Below are positions 1-8,107 of a stretch of 36,823 nucleotides of DNA, piece after piece. Each line of letters begins with the position of its first letter. Position 1 is the stretch's first letter. Source of the stretch: Bacteriovoracaceae bacterium. Lineage in GTDB: Bacteria; Bdellovibrionota; Bacteriovoracia; Bacteriovoracales; Bacteriovoracaceae. The stretch lies in assembly GCA_023137315.1 (NCBI GenBank), contig JAGLPP010000116.1:1-36823 (forward strand), given 5' to 3'. Position numbers and translations under genes: made by a program. Under the pieces are notes generated by a model. It searched no databases, was not told the DNA's origin, and saw only the letters and a list, made by a program, of their open reading frames with translations.

Positions 1-593
1 GGGGCAATCCGTTCTTCCTTAAAGCCCAGTTCCTTACACGCCATCAAGGCTTCGTCCATAATTTGAAGATCAGATATAGGCATACAAATTTGTTCTTCCT
101 TGTTTTGACACGAAGATACATTTTCAATATCGGCCGTAACAATTTCAAAATCGGGCATCTGCTTGAACTCCAATATATTTTTATAATCCGAGTACATCTT
201 AACCTTATGAATCCTGTCTGAAAGATCCAAAATTATTTGGGCCGCAGATTTGGCACCTACACCCGGTGCCTTTGACAGGATTTTTTTATTTCCCATGGAA
301 ATTGCTTCAATAACCTGCATTGGCCCAAGAGCAGTTAAAAGGGAATAGGCTGACTTTGGCCCAACTCCTTTAACCTTGGTGAGCATTTCAAAAAGCTTCT
401 TTTCTCTTAAGCTTTGGAACCCATAAAGATCTTGACCATTCTCCCTGATCTTGTGGGATATATAGAGGAAAACTTTACTTTCTTCAATCAAAACCTTGTT
501 ATAAAAAACCTGATAACCAACACCCGAACTGGTTCCAACAATAACCTCCGCCCCATCGCTAAATAGAACTATTCCCTGTATGTATCCAATCAT
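1..593 (-). CDS. ruvA: Holliday junction branch migration protein RuvA (3' end outside window)
   Basis: RuvA is the DNA-binding tetramer that holds the Holliday junction and recruits the RuvB motor. Reading the minus strand from the ATG at 593 gives a start MIGYIQGIVLF, the OB-fold beginning typical of RuvA. Two helix-hairpin-helix motifs follow, around VKGVGPKSAYSLL and APGVGAKSAAQII, and then a variable linker and the start of the small C-terminal domain that contacts RuvB (DEALMACKELGFKEE). About 197 codons are visible and RuvA is usually near 200 residues, so only a short tail is missing at the window edge. Its ATG overlaps the ruvC stop as ATGA (590-593), pointing to translational coupling. 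No ruvB is in view; it could lie beyond position 1. Confidence 0.95.
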   Translation of the reverse strand, partial: MIGYIQGIVLFSDGAEVIVGTSSGVGYQVFYNKVLIEESKVFLYISHKIRENGQDLYGFQSLREKKLFEMLTKVKGVGPKSAYSLLTALGPMQVIEAISMGNKKILSKAPGVGAKSAAQIILDLSDRIHKVKMYSDYKNILEFKQMPDFEIVTADIENVSSCQNKEEQICMPISDLQIMDEALMACKELGFKEERIA

Positions 594-1138
594 ACCACCC
601 TCTTACATCGAGCAAGATCCTTCATGCTCCGTTTTTTGGAAGTCATTTTTAAATTCAATCCAGTATCGGTTCCTTTGCACAATCCGTGACATAATGCTAT
701 GGCCAATGCATCGCTCTCATCATTCGTTTTAAAAATACGCTCTCCAAAGATCATTGAAAGTGATTTTTGCACCCCATCCTTTCCCAGATGACCATATCCT
801 GTAACACTGGATTTCACCAAATTAGGTGAATATTCAAAAACCTTTTCCTGATATTTTTCCATAAAAGCTGCGAGCATTGCACCACGCGCCTGCGCCAGTT
901 TCATAATTGAAGTGGTACCCTTTACATACACCAGGGATTCGACGGCAATTTCATCAGGATTATACCTGACAACCAATTCATGACACGAACGATAGATCAA
1001 ACCCAGGCGATCAATAAAATTTTTTATATGACCGTATTTCATTATACCGGAATCGATGTAACTGAATTTTCTTCCTGAAGACTCAATTACAGCATAACCT
1101 GCCGTTATAGAGCCCGGATCAATACCAAGAACAACCAT
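590..1138 (-). CDS. ruvC: Crossover junction endodeoxyribonuclease RuvC
   Basis: RuvC cuts Holliday junctions after RuvAB migration. The protein starts MVVLGIDPGSITAGYAV, the classic first strand with its catalytic Asp. The second acidic site lies in DEIAVESLVYVKG, and the C-terminal acidic cluster is visible in NDESDALAIALCHG. A longer reading from an ATG at 1159 adds seven residues (MLRYDPV) that have no match to the family start, so the ATG at 1138 is preferred; neither has a strong Shine-Dalgarno. Length is about 182 residues, normal for RuvC, although the tail is rich in basic residues (TSKKRSMKDLARCKR). It is the first gene of a ruvC-ruvA unit, divergent from folD. Confidence 0.95.
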   Translation of the reverse strand: MVVLGIDPGSITAGYAVIESSGRKFSYIDSGIMKYGHIKNFIDRLGLIYRSCHELVVRYNPDEIAVESLVYVKGTTSIMKLAQARGAMLAAFMEKYQEKVFEYSPNLVKSSVTGYGHLGKDGVQKSLSMIFGERIFKTNDESDALAIALCHGLCKGTDTGLNLKMTSKKRSMKDLARCKRVV

Positions 1139-1173
1139 CACTGGATCATACCGCAGCAAGGACGGGATAGTCC

Positions 1174-1179
1174 ATTATA
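1174..1179 (-). promoter_or_regulatory. Candidate -10 box for ruvC-ruvA
   Basis: On the minus strand a perfect TATAAT lies at 1179-1174, about 35 bases before the ruvC ATG, which would give a leader of about 29 bases. The -35 partner is poor (TTCCGT at 16 bases), so this is only a plausible vegetative promoter. Confidence 0.35.
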
Positions 1180-1215
1180 AGACAGTAAAAATTTGACGGA
1201 ACATCCTATTATAAA

Positions 1216-1243
1216 TTAACTTTCAAAACACAATTAGTATAAT
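1216..1243 (+). promoter_or_regulatory. Candidate sigma-70-type promoter for folD-gcvT-gcvH
   Basis: TTAACT at 1216-1221 and a perfect TATAAT at 1238-1243 are separated by 16 bases. Transcription would begin near 1250, leaving only about a dozen bases before the folD ATG at 1262, just enough to include the strong AGGAGG at 1252-1257. The leader is too short for a riboswitch. Confidence 0.35.
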
Positions 1244-1261
1244 CAAATCACAGGAGGAATA

Positions 1262-2122
1262 ATGGCAATACAACTTTTAGCAAAACCACTTGTGGAAAAA
1301 ACAAAAAAACAACTTGAAGCGAAATGCAAGGTTCTAAAAGAGAAAGACATAATTCCAAAGATGCAGGTCATTTATATAGGAGACAACAAGGCAAGTCGCC
1401 TTTACACCAGAAAAAAGAAAAAATTTTGTGAGAATTTTGGCGCAATAGTGGACATCATTCATCTCCCCTCAGAAACAACAGAAAAAGAATTTCTAGAAAC
1501 AATCAACAATATAAATTTAGATAAAACCACTCATGGATGCTTTATTCAGCTACCGGTTCCAACACAACTGGAACATTTGGATATTGGTGAATTAATTTCT
1601 CCACAAAAGGATGTGGACGGCTTTCACGCTGAAAATTTACGACACCTGATGAGAAACAGCAATGAGGAGTTATATTTCGTACCATGTACGCCTGGCGGAA
1701 TTATGGCCCTTCTCTCCCACTATCAAATTCCTGTTGAGGGTAAAAATGTTGTCATCGTTGGAAGAAGTATGATCGTTGGAAAACCACTTTCTCTTTTAAT
1801 GACAAATCACAATGCAACTGTCACAGTTTGTCATTCCAAGACAAACAATCTCCGGGAAATAACACGCTCTGCAGATATAATTGTTTCCGCTGTTGGAAAA
1901 CCACGTTATCTTGACGCATCCTACATAAATAATGAGAAAGACCAGGTTGTTATTGATGTCGGAATTAATCATGATCAGGATGGAATACTGTGCGGTGATA
2001 TCAATTTTAATGAGGTTGAGCCATTGGTTTACGCAATTACCCCAGTGCCTGGAGGAGTAGGCCCACTGACCGTCCTTTATCTGGCCCAAAACCTTTTACA
2101 AGCGGCTGAAAAAAACATATAA
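1262..2122 (+). CDS. folD: Bifunctional methylene-THF dehydrogenase / methenyl-THF cyclohydrolase
   Basis: FolD interconverts 5,10-methylene-THF, 5,10-methenyl-THF and 10-formyl-THF in the cytoplasm. The sequence has every family signature: YTRKK (catalytic Tyr48 and Lys52 in the YxxxK motif), QLPVPTQL, KDVDGFH, PCTPGGIM, the nucleotide-binding GRSMIVGKPLSLL, and ITPVPGGVGPLT near the end. At 286 residues it is full length. A strong AGGAGG sits five bases before the ATG. It leads a three-gene unit with gcvT and gcvH, which fits well: GcvT makes the methylene-THF that FolD then oxidises or hydrolyses. No sign of truncation or unusual composition. Confidence 0.98.
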   Translation: MAIQLLAKPLVEKTKKQLEAKCKVLKEKDIIPKMQVIYIGDNKASRLYTRKKKKFCENFGAIVDIIHLPSETTEKEFLETINNINLDKTTHGCFIQLPVPTQLEHLDIGELISPQKDVDGFHAENLRHLMRNSNEELYFVPCTPGGIMALLSHYQIPVEGKNVVIVGRSMIVGKPLSLLMTNHNATVTVCHSKTNNLREITRSADIIVSAVGKPRYLDASYINNEKDQVVIDVGINHDQDGILCGDINFNEVEPLVYAITPVPGGVGPLTVLYLAQNLLQAAEKNI

Positions 2123-2170
2123 AAGATTGGTAAAAAATCGCGTTTTACAATACAGACCAAGGAGAAGTTC

Positions 2171-3247
2171 ATGGGTTTGAAAAAGACCTCCCTTTATAAT
2201 GAACACATTAAATTAAACGCAAAAATGGCACCTTTTGCAGATTATGATATGCCATTGCAATATTCATCCGCCAAGGATGAAGTGTTAGCAGTAAGAGAAG
2301 GTGTGGGCATCTTTGATGTCAGCCACATGGGGGAATTTTTTGCAGAGGGACCAGGGGCCCACGATTTTGTTGATTTCATAATGACAAACGATTTTAAAAA
2401 TGCCGGCAACAATAAGGCCGTTTACTCTCCTATCTGCAGGGAAAATGGAACCATTATTGACGATCATATTTCCTATAAAATTAATGACCAAAAGGTTTTA
2501 ATCTGCGTTAACGCTGCCAATATCGAAAAAGATTGGAACTGGCTAAAATCACATGTCGGAAAATTTAATTGTACACTTACAAACAAATCCAATGATTACT
2601 CTCTATTAGCAGTTCAAGGTCCAAAATCAGAAAATGTTCTTAGAAAATTACGCCTTATATCAGCAGAAGATTTTCCATATTATTCTGTATTGGAAAACAC
2701 CAGGGATAATGAACAATATATAATTTCACGCACAGGCTATACTGGTGAAGATGGAGTTGAGATTTTTTGCTCCCATGATTTTGCCAACAAACTGTGGAAA
2801 GAATTTTTAAATGAAGGAGTAACCCCCTGCGGTCTCGTTTCCCGTGATATTTTAAGATTGGAGGTTTGCTTCCCGCTGTATGGCAACGAACTTACCGATG
2901 ACATTACGCCACTGGACAGTGCTCTCAAGTGGACAGTAAAACTTAAAAAAGACAATTTTGTCGGACGCAATTTTCTGGCCGAATACAGTCCCAAATTTCG
3001 ACTTGCCAAACTTTCGATTGAAAAAGGAATTCCAAGACCGGGATATCCTGTATTAAATAAAAATAATGAAGTCATTGGCAACGTAACCTCTGGAACAATG
3101 TCTCCAACCCTGAATAAAGGGATCGCACTGGCCCTGATTGAGAAGGAAAAATTTCCAGAAAACAAGGAATTTGTCATCAACATCCGAAACAAGCAATTTA
3201 ACTGCACTTATCACGCCAAGCATTTTTATAAGGGAGGACATAAATAA
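2171..3247 (+). CDS. gcvT: Glycine cleavage system T protein (aminomethyltransferase)
   Basis: GcvT releases ammonia from the aminomethyl-lipoyl arm of GcvH and passes the carbon to THF as 5,10-methylene-THF. Family landmarks in order are the N-terminal FADYDMPLQY, FDVSHMGEF, the catalytic aspartates in GTIIDDHISYK (residues 97-98), SRTGYTGEDGVEIF, LRLEVCFPLYGNEL, and the C-terminal barrel with VTSGTMSPTLNKGIAL. Its 358 residues are the usual length. An AAGGAG lies a few bases before the ATG. It starts 48 bases after folD, which leaves no space for the glycine riboswitch often found before gcvT, and its stop overlaps the gcvH start by one base (TAATG). Confidence 0.97.
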   Translation: MGLKKTSLYNEHIKLNAKMAPFADYDMPLQYSSAKDEVLAVREGVGIFDVSHMGEFFAEGPGAHDFVDFIMTNDFKNAGNNKAVYSPICRENGTIIDDHISYKINDQKVLICVNAANIEKDWNWLKSHVGKFNCTLTNKSNDYSLLAVQGPKSENVLRKLRLISAEDFPYYSVLENTRDNEQYIISRTGYTGEDGVEIFCSHDFANKLWKEFLNEGVTPCGLVSRDILRLEVCFPLYGNELTDDITPLDSALKWTVKLKKDNFVGRNFLAEYSPKFRLAKLSIEKGIPRPGYPVLNKNNEVIGNVTSGTMSPTLNKGIALALIEKEKFPENKEFVINIRNKQFNCTYHAKHFYKGGHK

Positions 3248-3636
3248 TGGAACACAAAATAATGGAAAACCTCAAATATACTCTTGATCATGAATGGGCC
3301 AAAATTGAAAATGAAACACTAACATTTGGAATTACCGATTTTGCACAATCAAGTCTTGGCGACATAGTATTTGTGGAATTGCCCGAGATTGGAACTACTG
3401 TTGAAAAAGGTACCTCATGCGGTGTTATTGAATCCATCAAATCAGTAAATGATATTTTTCCGCCAACATCTGGAGAAATTCTTGATGTTAATCAGGATGT
3501 CATTGACTCTCCTGAAAATCTCAATAATGATGCTTACGATTCGTGGCTTGTAAAAATAAAACTTTCAAATGTCGAACAGATTGATGAATTATTAAATTCA
3601 CAAGAATATCTCGAGCACTGCAAAAAAAATTCTTAG
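3247..3636 (+). CDS. gcvH: Glycine cleavage system H protein (lipoyl carrier)
   Basis: GcvH carries the lipoyl arm that shuttles the aminomethyl group between the P, T and L proteins. The motif GVIESIKSVNDIFPP places the lipoylated lysine at residue 65, and LKYTLDHEWAKIE, ITDFAQSSLGDIVFVELP and LNNDAYDSWLVKI are all standard. At 129 residues it is normal. The start at 3247 is supported by GGGAGGA about eight bases upstream and by one-base overlap with gcvT; a second ATG at 3262 (MENLKYTLD) is also possible. The glycine decarboxylase gene gcvP, commonly next in such operons, is absent here. Confidence 0.96.
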   Translation: MEHKIMENLKYTLDHEWAKIENETLTFGITDFAQSSLGDIVFVELPEIGTTVEKGTSCGVIESIKSVNDIFPPTSGEILDVNQDVIDSPENLNNDAYDSWLVKIKLSNVEQIDELLNSQEYLEHCKKNS

Positions 3637-3879
3637 CCTGAAAAAGAAATTTAAAAAATCAAGAAAAAAAAACATTTATTTGTGTTTTTTTTCATTATTT
3701 AATTTTCCAAACCTATAATTTAGTTTTTTTGTTTACCCATAATTAAATAAAATGTTTTTTATTCGCCGATACACCATAAAAAAAGTATCTAAAATTAAAT
3801 TTTTCTTTACGAATCCCAATAAAAAATTCATACTTCATTCCCACTAATCAACAAATACAAAGACTCGCCGGGAAGTGTA
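3637..3879. other. Very AT-rich gap after gcvH; possible weak terminator
   Basis: No gene is visible in these 243 bases. The stretch is dominated by A and T runs. At about 3664-3692 an A-tract ending in ACA, a TTTATT loop and TGTGTTTTTTTT could fold into a weak A/T hairpin with a U tail and may end the folD-gcvT-gcvH transcript. A promoter for the next small gene must also lie here, but several AT-rich boxes are possible and none is convincing. Confidence 0.3.
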
Positions 3880-4182
3880 ATGTTCGAAAACAAGGAATCA
3901 ATCCGACTAATAAATACTGCCATTATTAAAAGCAAAGAAAAAAAAATTGATGTCTCCTACCAAGAAAAACTTTCTGATATTTGTCAGACATCATCAATAA
4001 AAGCACTTTCCGTTGCCATCTCACACCTCGCAGAAAACGACAACATTTCACGAGATCAAGCTGCTCTGCAATTGGTCGAAACAATTCGAAATTTGGAATC
4101 AATTTGGCATGACTATGTTCTAATGGAAGGGATGGAAAAGTTAAAGGAAGTTTTAAAAAAACAGACCACTCACTCTCACTAA
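3880..4182 (+). CDS. Small hypothetical helical protein
   Basis: A 100-residue protein that I do not recognise. It has no signal peptide or membrane segment and looks all alpha-helical, with alternating charged and hydrophobic residues throughout (for example LVETIRNLESIWHDYV) and a His-rich end (TTHSH). A weak GGAAG precedes the ATG. It stands alone between a 243-base AT-rich gap and the convergent TonB-like gene, with which its 3' end overlaps by four bases. The open frame and composition suggest a real gene, but nothing here indicates its job. Confidence 0.6.
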   Translation: MFENKESIRLINTAIIKSKEKKIDVSYQEKLSDICQTSSIKALSVAISHLAENDNISRDQAALQLVETIRNLESIWHDYVLMEGMEKLKEVLKKQTTHSH

Positions 4183-5144
4183 CCTCTTAATACAAAACCC
4201 CACTCGATTTTAATAAAACCGTTTTTTAACATCCCCTGCGGAGGATTTGGAAAGGGACCTGCTTTGTTGAATGAATCAACCGCAACATTATCAAGTTCCG
4301 TAATACCACTGGTATCCTTAACGAGAATATTTACAATATTTCCCACATCATCCAAAGTAACAGTCACAGAGGTTATTTTGTGTCCTCCACTTGCAACGAA
4401 TCTCCCCTGCCTGTACAACTGACGCGCGACCTGATCGAGTGATGTTCCCCAATATTTTTCAAGTTTTCTTTTTATCCTCTCATAAAAACTAAAATATTTA
4501 AATTCAACCGTATTGAGATGAGTCGTATCACCCATCGGAACATCTTCAATAAAATCGCTGGACTTTGCCAGCCCTGTCAGATTCTTATCTCCACTTCTTA
4601 GCCCTTTAACAGGCATATTTGGAGCGATAGATGCAATCTTCCTACTGCTCTCAATATTATTCAAGGACAAATCATCAAGTGATATTCTTCGTTTTTGCTT
4701 CCCCTTGTTTTTTTTGATTTTTCGAATATTTTTGGAACTGGCAACCTTCTTTGGAACCATCATTTTTCTTGCATCATCACTGCCATCAATCTTTCCCCTG
4801 CCTGCCTTTTTAAAACTTCCTATCGTTCGTGCAACAGTTTGTCGGTCATATTTTTGGTCAACTTTTCCCAAAAATCTGCTATCGTTTGGTTTCTTTTTGC
4901 TTGCATCAATCTCATTATCAACTATCTGTCTTCTTTTTTTCTCCTCAAATCTTTTCTTCCTCTCGAGGATTTTCTTCTTGTCCTTCTCATCAAGTAATAC
5001 GACTCTTATTGATTTTCTTTTTTTATGGGATGCAATCTTTGACTTCCAATCAACCTGCCAGGAAAGAAGAACCAGGTGGATCAAAACAGATATTATTAAC
5101 GCCCCAAAAAACCTATTTTTAAATTTTCTCTTTGCATTTCTCAT
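4179..5144 (-). CDS. TonB-like protein with C-terminal energy-transducer domain
   Basis: The 321-residue product has a short basic N-terminus, one membrane anchor (about residues 12-30, FFGALIISVLIHLVLLSW, with the His found in many TonB anchors), a long Lys/Arg-rich periplasmic linker to about residue 210, and a C-terminal domain (about 225-321) with FYERIKRKLEKYW, VTVTLDDVGNIVNILVKDTSGITELDNVAVDSF and FPNPP, matching the TonB/TolA C-terminal fold. The linker is basic rather than the Pro-rich type of classical TonB. Such proteins couple inner-membrane motor energy to outer-membrane partners, but no exbB/exbD or receptor is nearby. It lies 169 bases downstream of the PBP1A gene and could be cotranscribed or have its own promoter. 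AGGGTGA precedes the ATG. Confidence 0.8.
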   Translation of the reverse strand: MRNAKRKFKNRFFGALIISVLIHLVLLSWQVDWKSKIASHKKRKSIRVVLLDEKDKKKILERKKRFEEKKRRQIVDNEIDASKKKPNDSRFLGKVDQKYDRQTVARTIGSFKKAGRGKIDGSDDARKMMVPKKVASSKNIRKIKKNKGKQKRRISLDDLSLNNIESSRKIASIAPNMPVKGLRSGDKNLTGLAKSSDFIEDVPMGDTTHLNTVEFKYFSFYERIKRKLEKYWGTSLDQVARQLYRQGRFVASGGHKITSVTVTLDDVGNIVNILVKDTSGITELDNVAVDSFNKAGPFPNPPQGMLKNGFIKIEWGFVLRG

Positions 5145-5313
5145 AAATCACCCTGTACTTGATTCCTACAGGCTTATCGGTCTAAAGAATTTCTTTATGC
5201 AAATGACAGTTTTTTTTTATACCTAGGGCAAAAAGTTCACCCGAAATGAATTAATAATGGATTTTTAGTCAAAAAATTTAAAGAAGAAGGAATGTAAATT
5301 CAAGAAGTTGCTA

Positions 5314-8088
5314 TCATTGTTGATTGAAGTACTCATCCTCAAAGAAATACTTTTTATCCAGTAATTGCCCTTTTTCACCAGAAGCACTCGTCTCCATTCG
5401 ATTTATACCGGGCTCAGTACCAATAACGAAAGCTTCCATAAAAGCATTTGGATTTGATGCATCAGCCAGTTGACCTGTTTTCTTATCAACCCGAACATTA
5501 ACTATATCCTGTGGAGCGGTAAAATCATTTTCACCGTATTTTTTTAGTCCGGAACGCATAAACTCCCTCCAAATAGGCAGTGCCGATTTTGCTCCTGTTT
5601 CACCCCACCCCAATGTTTTATTGTCATCGAATCCTGTCCAGACACCTGTCGCAATATTCGAGGAAAATCCGATAAACCATGCATCCACATAATTATTTGT
5701 TGTACCCGTTTTTCCTCCAATGAAATGACTTATCGATTTCGTAGACATTCCTGTTCCATGAAGAACCACGCCCTTCAATAAATTGGCCATAATAAACGCC
5801 AATCTGGGATCATAAACCTGTTCTCCACCAAGAGCAGCATGGTATGGATTAACTTCCGTCTCCTCCTTTATATCATCAATATTTTCCACGCTGGCCGTTT
5901 CTGTAAGCATAATTTGTTTCAAAATTGAAGTATTCATCTCCGAAATATCCACTGAGTCTTTTGATTCCTGCTTTTCCAATATTCTTTTTTTCTTAATATT
6001 TTCATCAAGAACGTAAAGATTATTATCCTTGTCTGTAATGGAAATTATTGATTTGGGATCAACAATTTTTCCGCCGTTTGGAAATATTGAATATGTGGAG
6101 ACTATCTCCATTAAATCAACTCCGAATGAGCCAAGGGCCAGACTCAAATCCGGCTCCAAGGTTACATTAAATGATATTCTGTCCACAAAATCCAAAATCC
6201 TCGACACGCCAAGCTTGCTGGCTATTTTTATTGTTGGAACATTTCGACTTTTTTCAAGTGCTTCCCTGAACGTCATCGGCCCCCAAAATTTACCGTCATA
6301 ATTTTTTGGTTTCCAATTAATACTCTGATCGACTCCTCCAAGTGCCTCGGGAGAATCAATAATTATCGAAGACGGAGTTAGACCATTTTCAAGCGCAGCT
6401 GCATAAAGAATTGGTTTAAAGGAAGAACCCGGTTGTCTCTTAGACTGAACGACCCGATTAAACTGTGATTTTCTAAAATTCGATCCTCCAACAAAAGCAA
6501 TAATTTCCCCGTTATGAGGATTAATGGAAATTAACGAGCCTTGAACATCCGGCTCCTGATCCAAAAAACACAGCAGATATCTCTGCTCCCTTACTTCCTT
6601 GAAATACTTTAATTTATCGTAGACCTTTCTGGCACTCTTGTTGATGTATGGCGAGATAGGCACAGACCGCTTCTTGAGTTCAACCCAAACAACATCCCCT
6701 GATTTCACTATTGAGGACGGTTTTGTTATCGGCCAATAGTTCTGTCTCTTTTCCGAAATAATCCTTTTATGTGCCCAGTTAAAATTCTCGTATGGAATTA
6801 TTCCCGGAACGCCTCCGAGCGTAACATAAATTAACCTGGCACGATCATCTATTTTTGTGACAATAGCTTCATAATTTTTATTGATTTTTAATTCAGATAC
6901 AAGACTATCATTTTTATTCATGCCACGAATAAATCTGTAATCATTTATTTTCGATTGCCACTCTTTCCGTGATTTTAGTACATCCTCAAATTCTTCCTCT
7001 GAAAATTCCAGCTCGTAAATTCTTTTATTATCATCACTTAATGTAAAGAAGTTTGAATTTTCCTGAAATATTCTCTTTCTGAATTGAATTTCTTCATTCT
7101 CCTGTTCATCTTTTGTCCCAATATACCTTAACGGCCCTTTGTAACCCTGCCTGCGATCAATTGACCTTAGTCCATTCCTTATTTCCTTCTCTGCAACTTG
7201 TTGCATATCCCAATCAAGCGTTGTCATTACTCTGAAACCTTTTGATAAAAATTTCTCTTCATCAACAAGTTCAATTACTCTCTGCCTCACCCAATCCGTA
7301 AAATATGCCGCTTTAAAATATTTCTTCTTGCGAATTCGAAATTTAATTTTCTCTTTTATGGCATCATCATATTGTTCTTTGGATATCTTTCCAGTTTCAA
7401 GCATTCTTCTCAATACATAGTACTGTCTTCTTTTTGCAAATTGTGGATTAATATATGGAGAATATCTTCCTGGAGCCACTGGAAGACCTGCCATCATTGC
7501 AGTCTCCGCAATCGTTGCCTCCGACAGCTCTTTACCAAAATATCCACTGAACGCGGCTTTTACCCCATAAAAACCGCCACCAAGATAAAACTGATTCAAA
7601 TAGAGATAAAGAATTTCTCTCTTGGAAAACTTCTTTTCAATTCTTTGCGCCAGAAGAATGTCCTTTATTTTCCTCATATAGGAGCGTTCTCTCGTAAGAA
7701 GCAGGGATTTTGCCACCTGTTGTGTAATGGTACTACCACCCTGAACCACCCTGCCTGATTTTAAATTCACAAGCATCGCTCTAAAAATACCAACATAGTC
7801 CACACCCTCATGCTGATAGAATGAATCGTCTTCCGCAGACAAGAAAGCATCCACGATTATCTGTGGGATTTCATCAAAATCAACAATTTCGCGATTTTCT
7901 ATTCCTATTTGGGCCAGGATTGTTCCATCTCTAGCCAATATCTGTGAAGGTACTGGAGGATTATAATCAGCCAGCGTATCAATCCGTGGAAGATCAAAAG
8001 AAAAATAAACAACAAGCCCTGTCGCCAAAAAAACGCCTGCCAATATCAACACAAAACTGGCAACAATAAAATTCCAAATCTTTTTCAT
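5314..8088 (-). CDS. Class A penicillin-binding protein 1A (glycosyltransferase/transpeptidase)
   Basis: A bifunctional peptidoglycan synthase anchored in the inner membrane with its enzymes in the periplasm. After one membrane helix (about 7-29) the GT51 domain shows SAEDDSFYQHEG (catalytic Glu near 86), GGSTITQQVAK, and YLNQFYLGGGFYGVKAA. A long linker with an OB-like section (about 400-500, containing VTLGGVPGIIPYENF) follows. The transpeptidase has QPGSSFKP (nucleophile Ser near 556), KSRNVP as the SxN box, and GGKTGTTNNY near 792. At 924 residues it is somewhat longer than E. coli PBP1a, mainly in the linker. It starts 19 bases after the patatin-like gene, behind GGGTGA, so the two are probably cotranscribed. 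Confidence 0.96.
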   Translation of the reverse strand: MKKIWNFIVASFVLILAGVFLATGLVVYFSFDLPRIDTLADYNPPVPSQILARDGTILAQIGIENREIVDFDEIPQIIVDAFLSAEDDSFYQHEGVDYVGIFRAMLVNLKSGRVVQGGSTITQQVAKSLLLTRERSYMRKIKDILLAQRIEKKFSKREILYLYLNQFYLGGGFYGVKAAFSGYFGKELSEATIAETAMMAGLPVAPGRYSPYINPQFAKRRQYYVLRRMLETGKISKEQYDDAIKEKIKFRIRKKKYFKAAYFTDWVRQRVIELVDEEKFLSKGFRVMTTLDWDMQQVAEKEIRNGLRSIDRRQGYKGPLRYIGTKDEQENEEIQFRKRIFQENSNFFTLSDDNKRIYELEFSEEEFEDVLKSRKEWQSKINDYRFIRGMNKNDSLVSELKINKNYEAIVTKIDDRARLIYVTLGGVPGIIPYENFNWAHKRIISEKRQNYWPITKPSSIVKSGDVVWVELKKRSVPISPYINKSARKVYDKLKYFKEVREQRYLLCFLDQEPDVQGSLISINPHNGEIIAFVGGSNFRKSQFNRVVQSKRQPGSSFKPILYAAALENGLTPSSIIIDSPEALGGVDQSINWKPKNYDGKFWGPMTFREALEKSRNVPTIKIASKLGVSRILDFVDRISFNVTLEPDLSLALGSFGVDLMEIVSTYSIFPNGGKIVDPKSIISITDKDNNLYVLDENIKKKRILEKQESKDSVDISEMNTSILKQIMLTETASVENIDDIKEETEVNPYHAALGGEQVYDPRLAFIMANLLKGVVLHGTGMSTKSISHFIGGKTGTTNNYVDAWFIGFSSNIATGVWTGFDDNKTLGWGETGAKSALPIWREFMRSGLKKYGENDFTAPQDIVNVRVDKKTGQLADASNPNAFMEAFVIGTEPGINRMETSASGEKGQLLDKKYFFEDEYFNQQ

Positions 8089-8107
8089 TTTTCACCCGCC
8101 ACAAACT

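Noticed and set aside
1160-1261. Glycine riboswitch before folD-gcvT
   Set aside because: The interval is too short and shows none of the conserved aptamer pattern; the predicted leader is about a dozen bases.
5160-5220. Sigma-28-like promoter (TAAA...ACCGATAA) on the minus strand before the TonB-like gene
   Set aside because: The -10 half is close to consensus, but the spacing is 12 bases instead of about 15, so the match is not acceptable.
4695-5226. Plus-strand hydrophobic frames opposite the TonB-like gene
   Set aside because: They are the antisense of its Lys-rich linker, which reads as Phe/Leu-rich in reverse.
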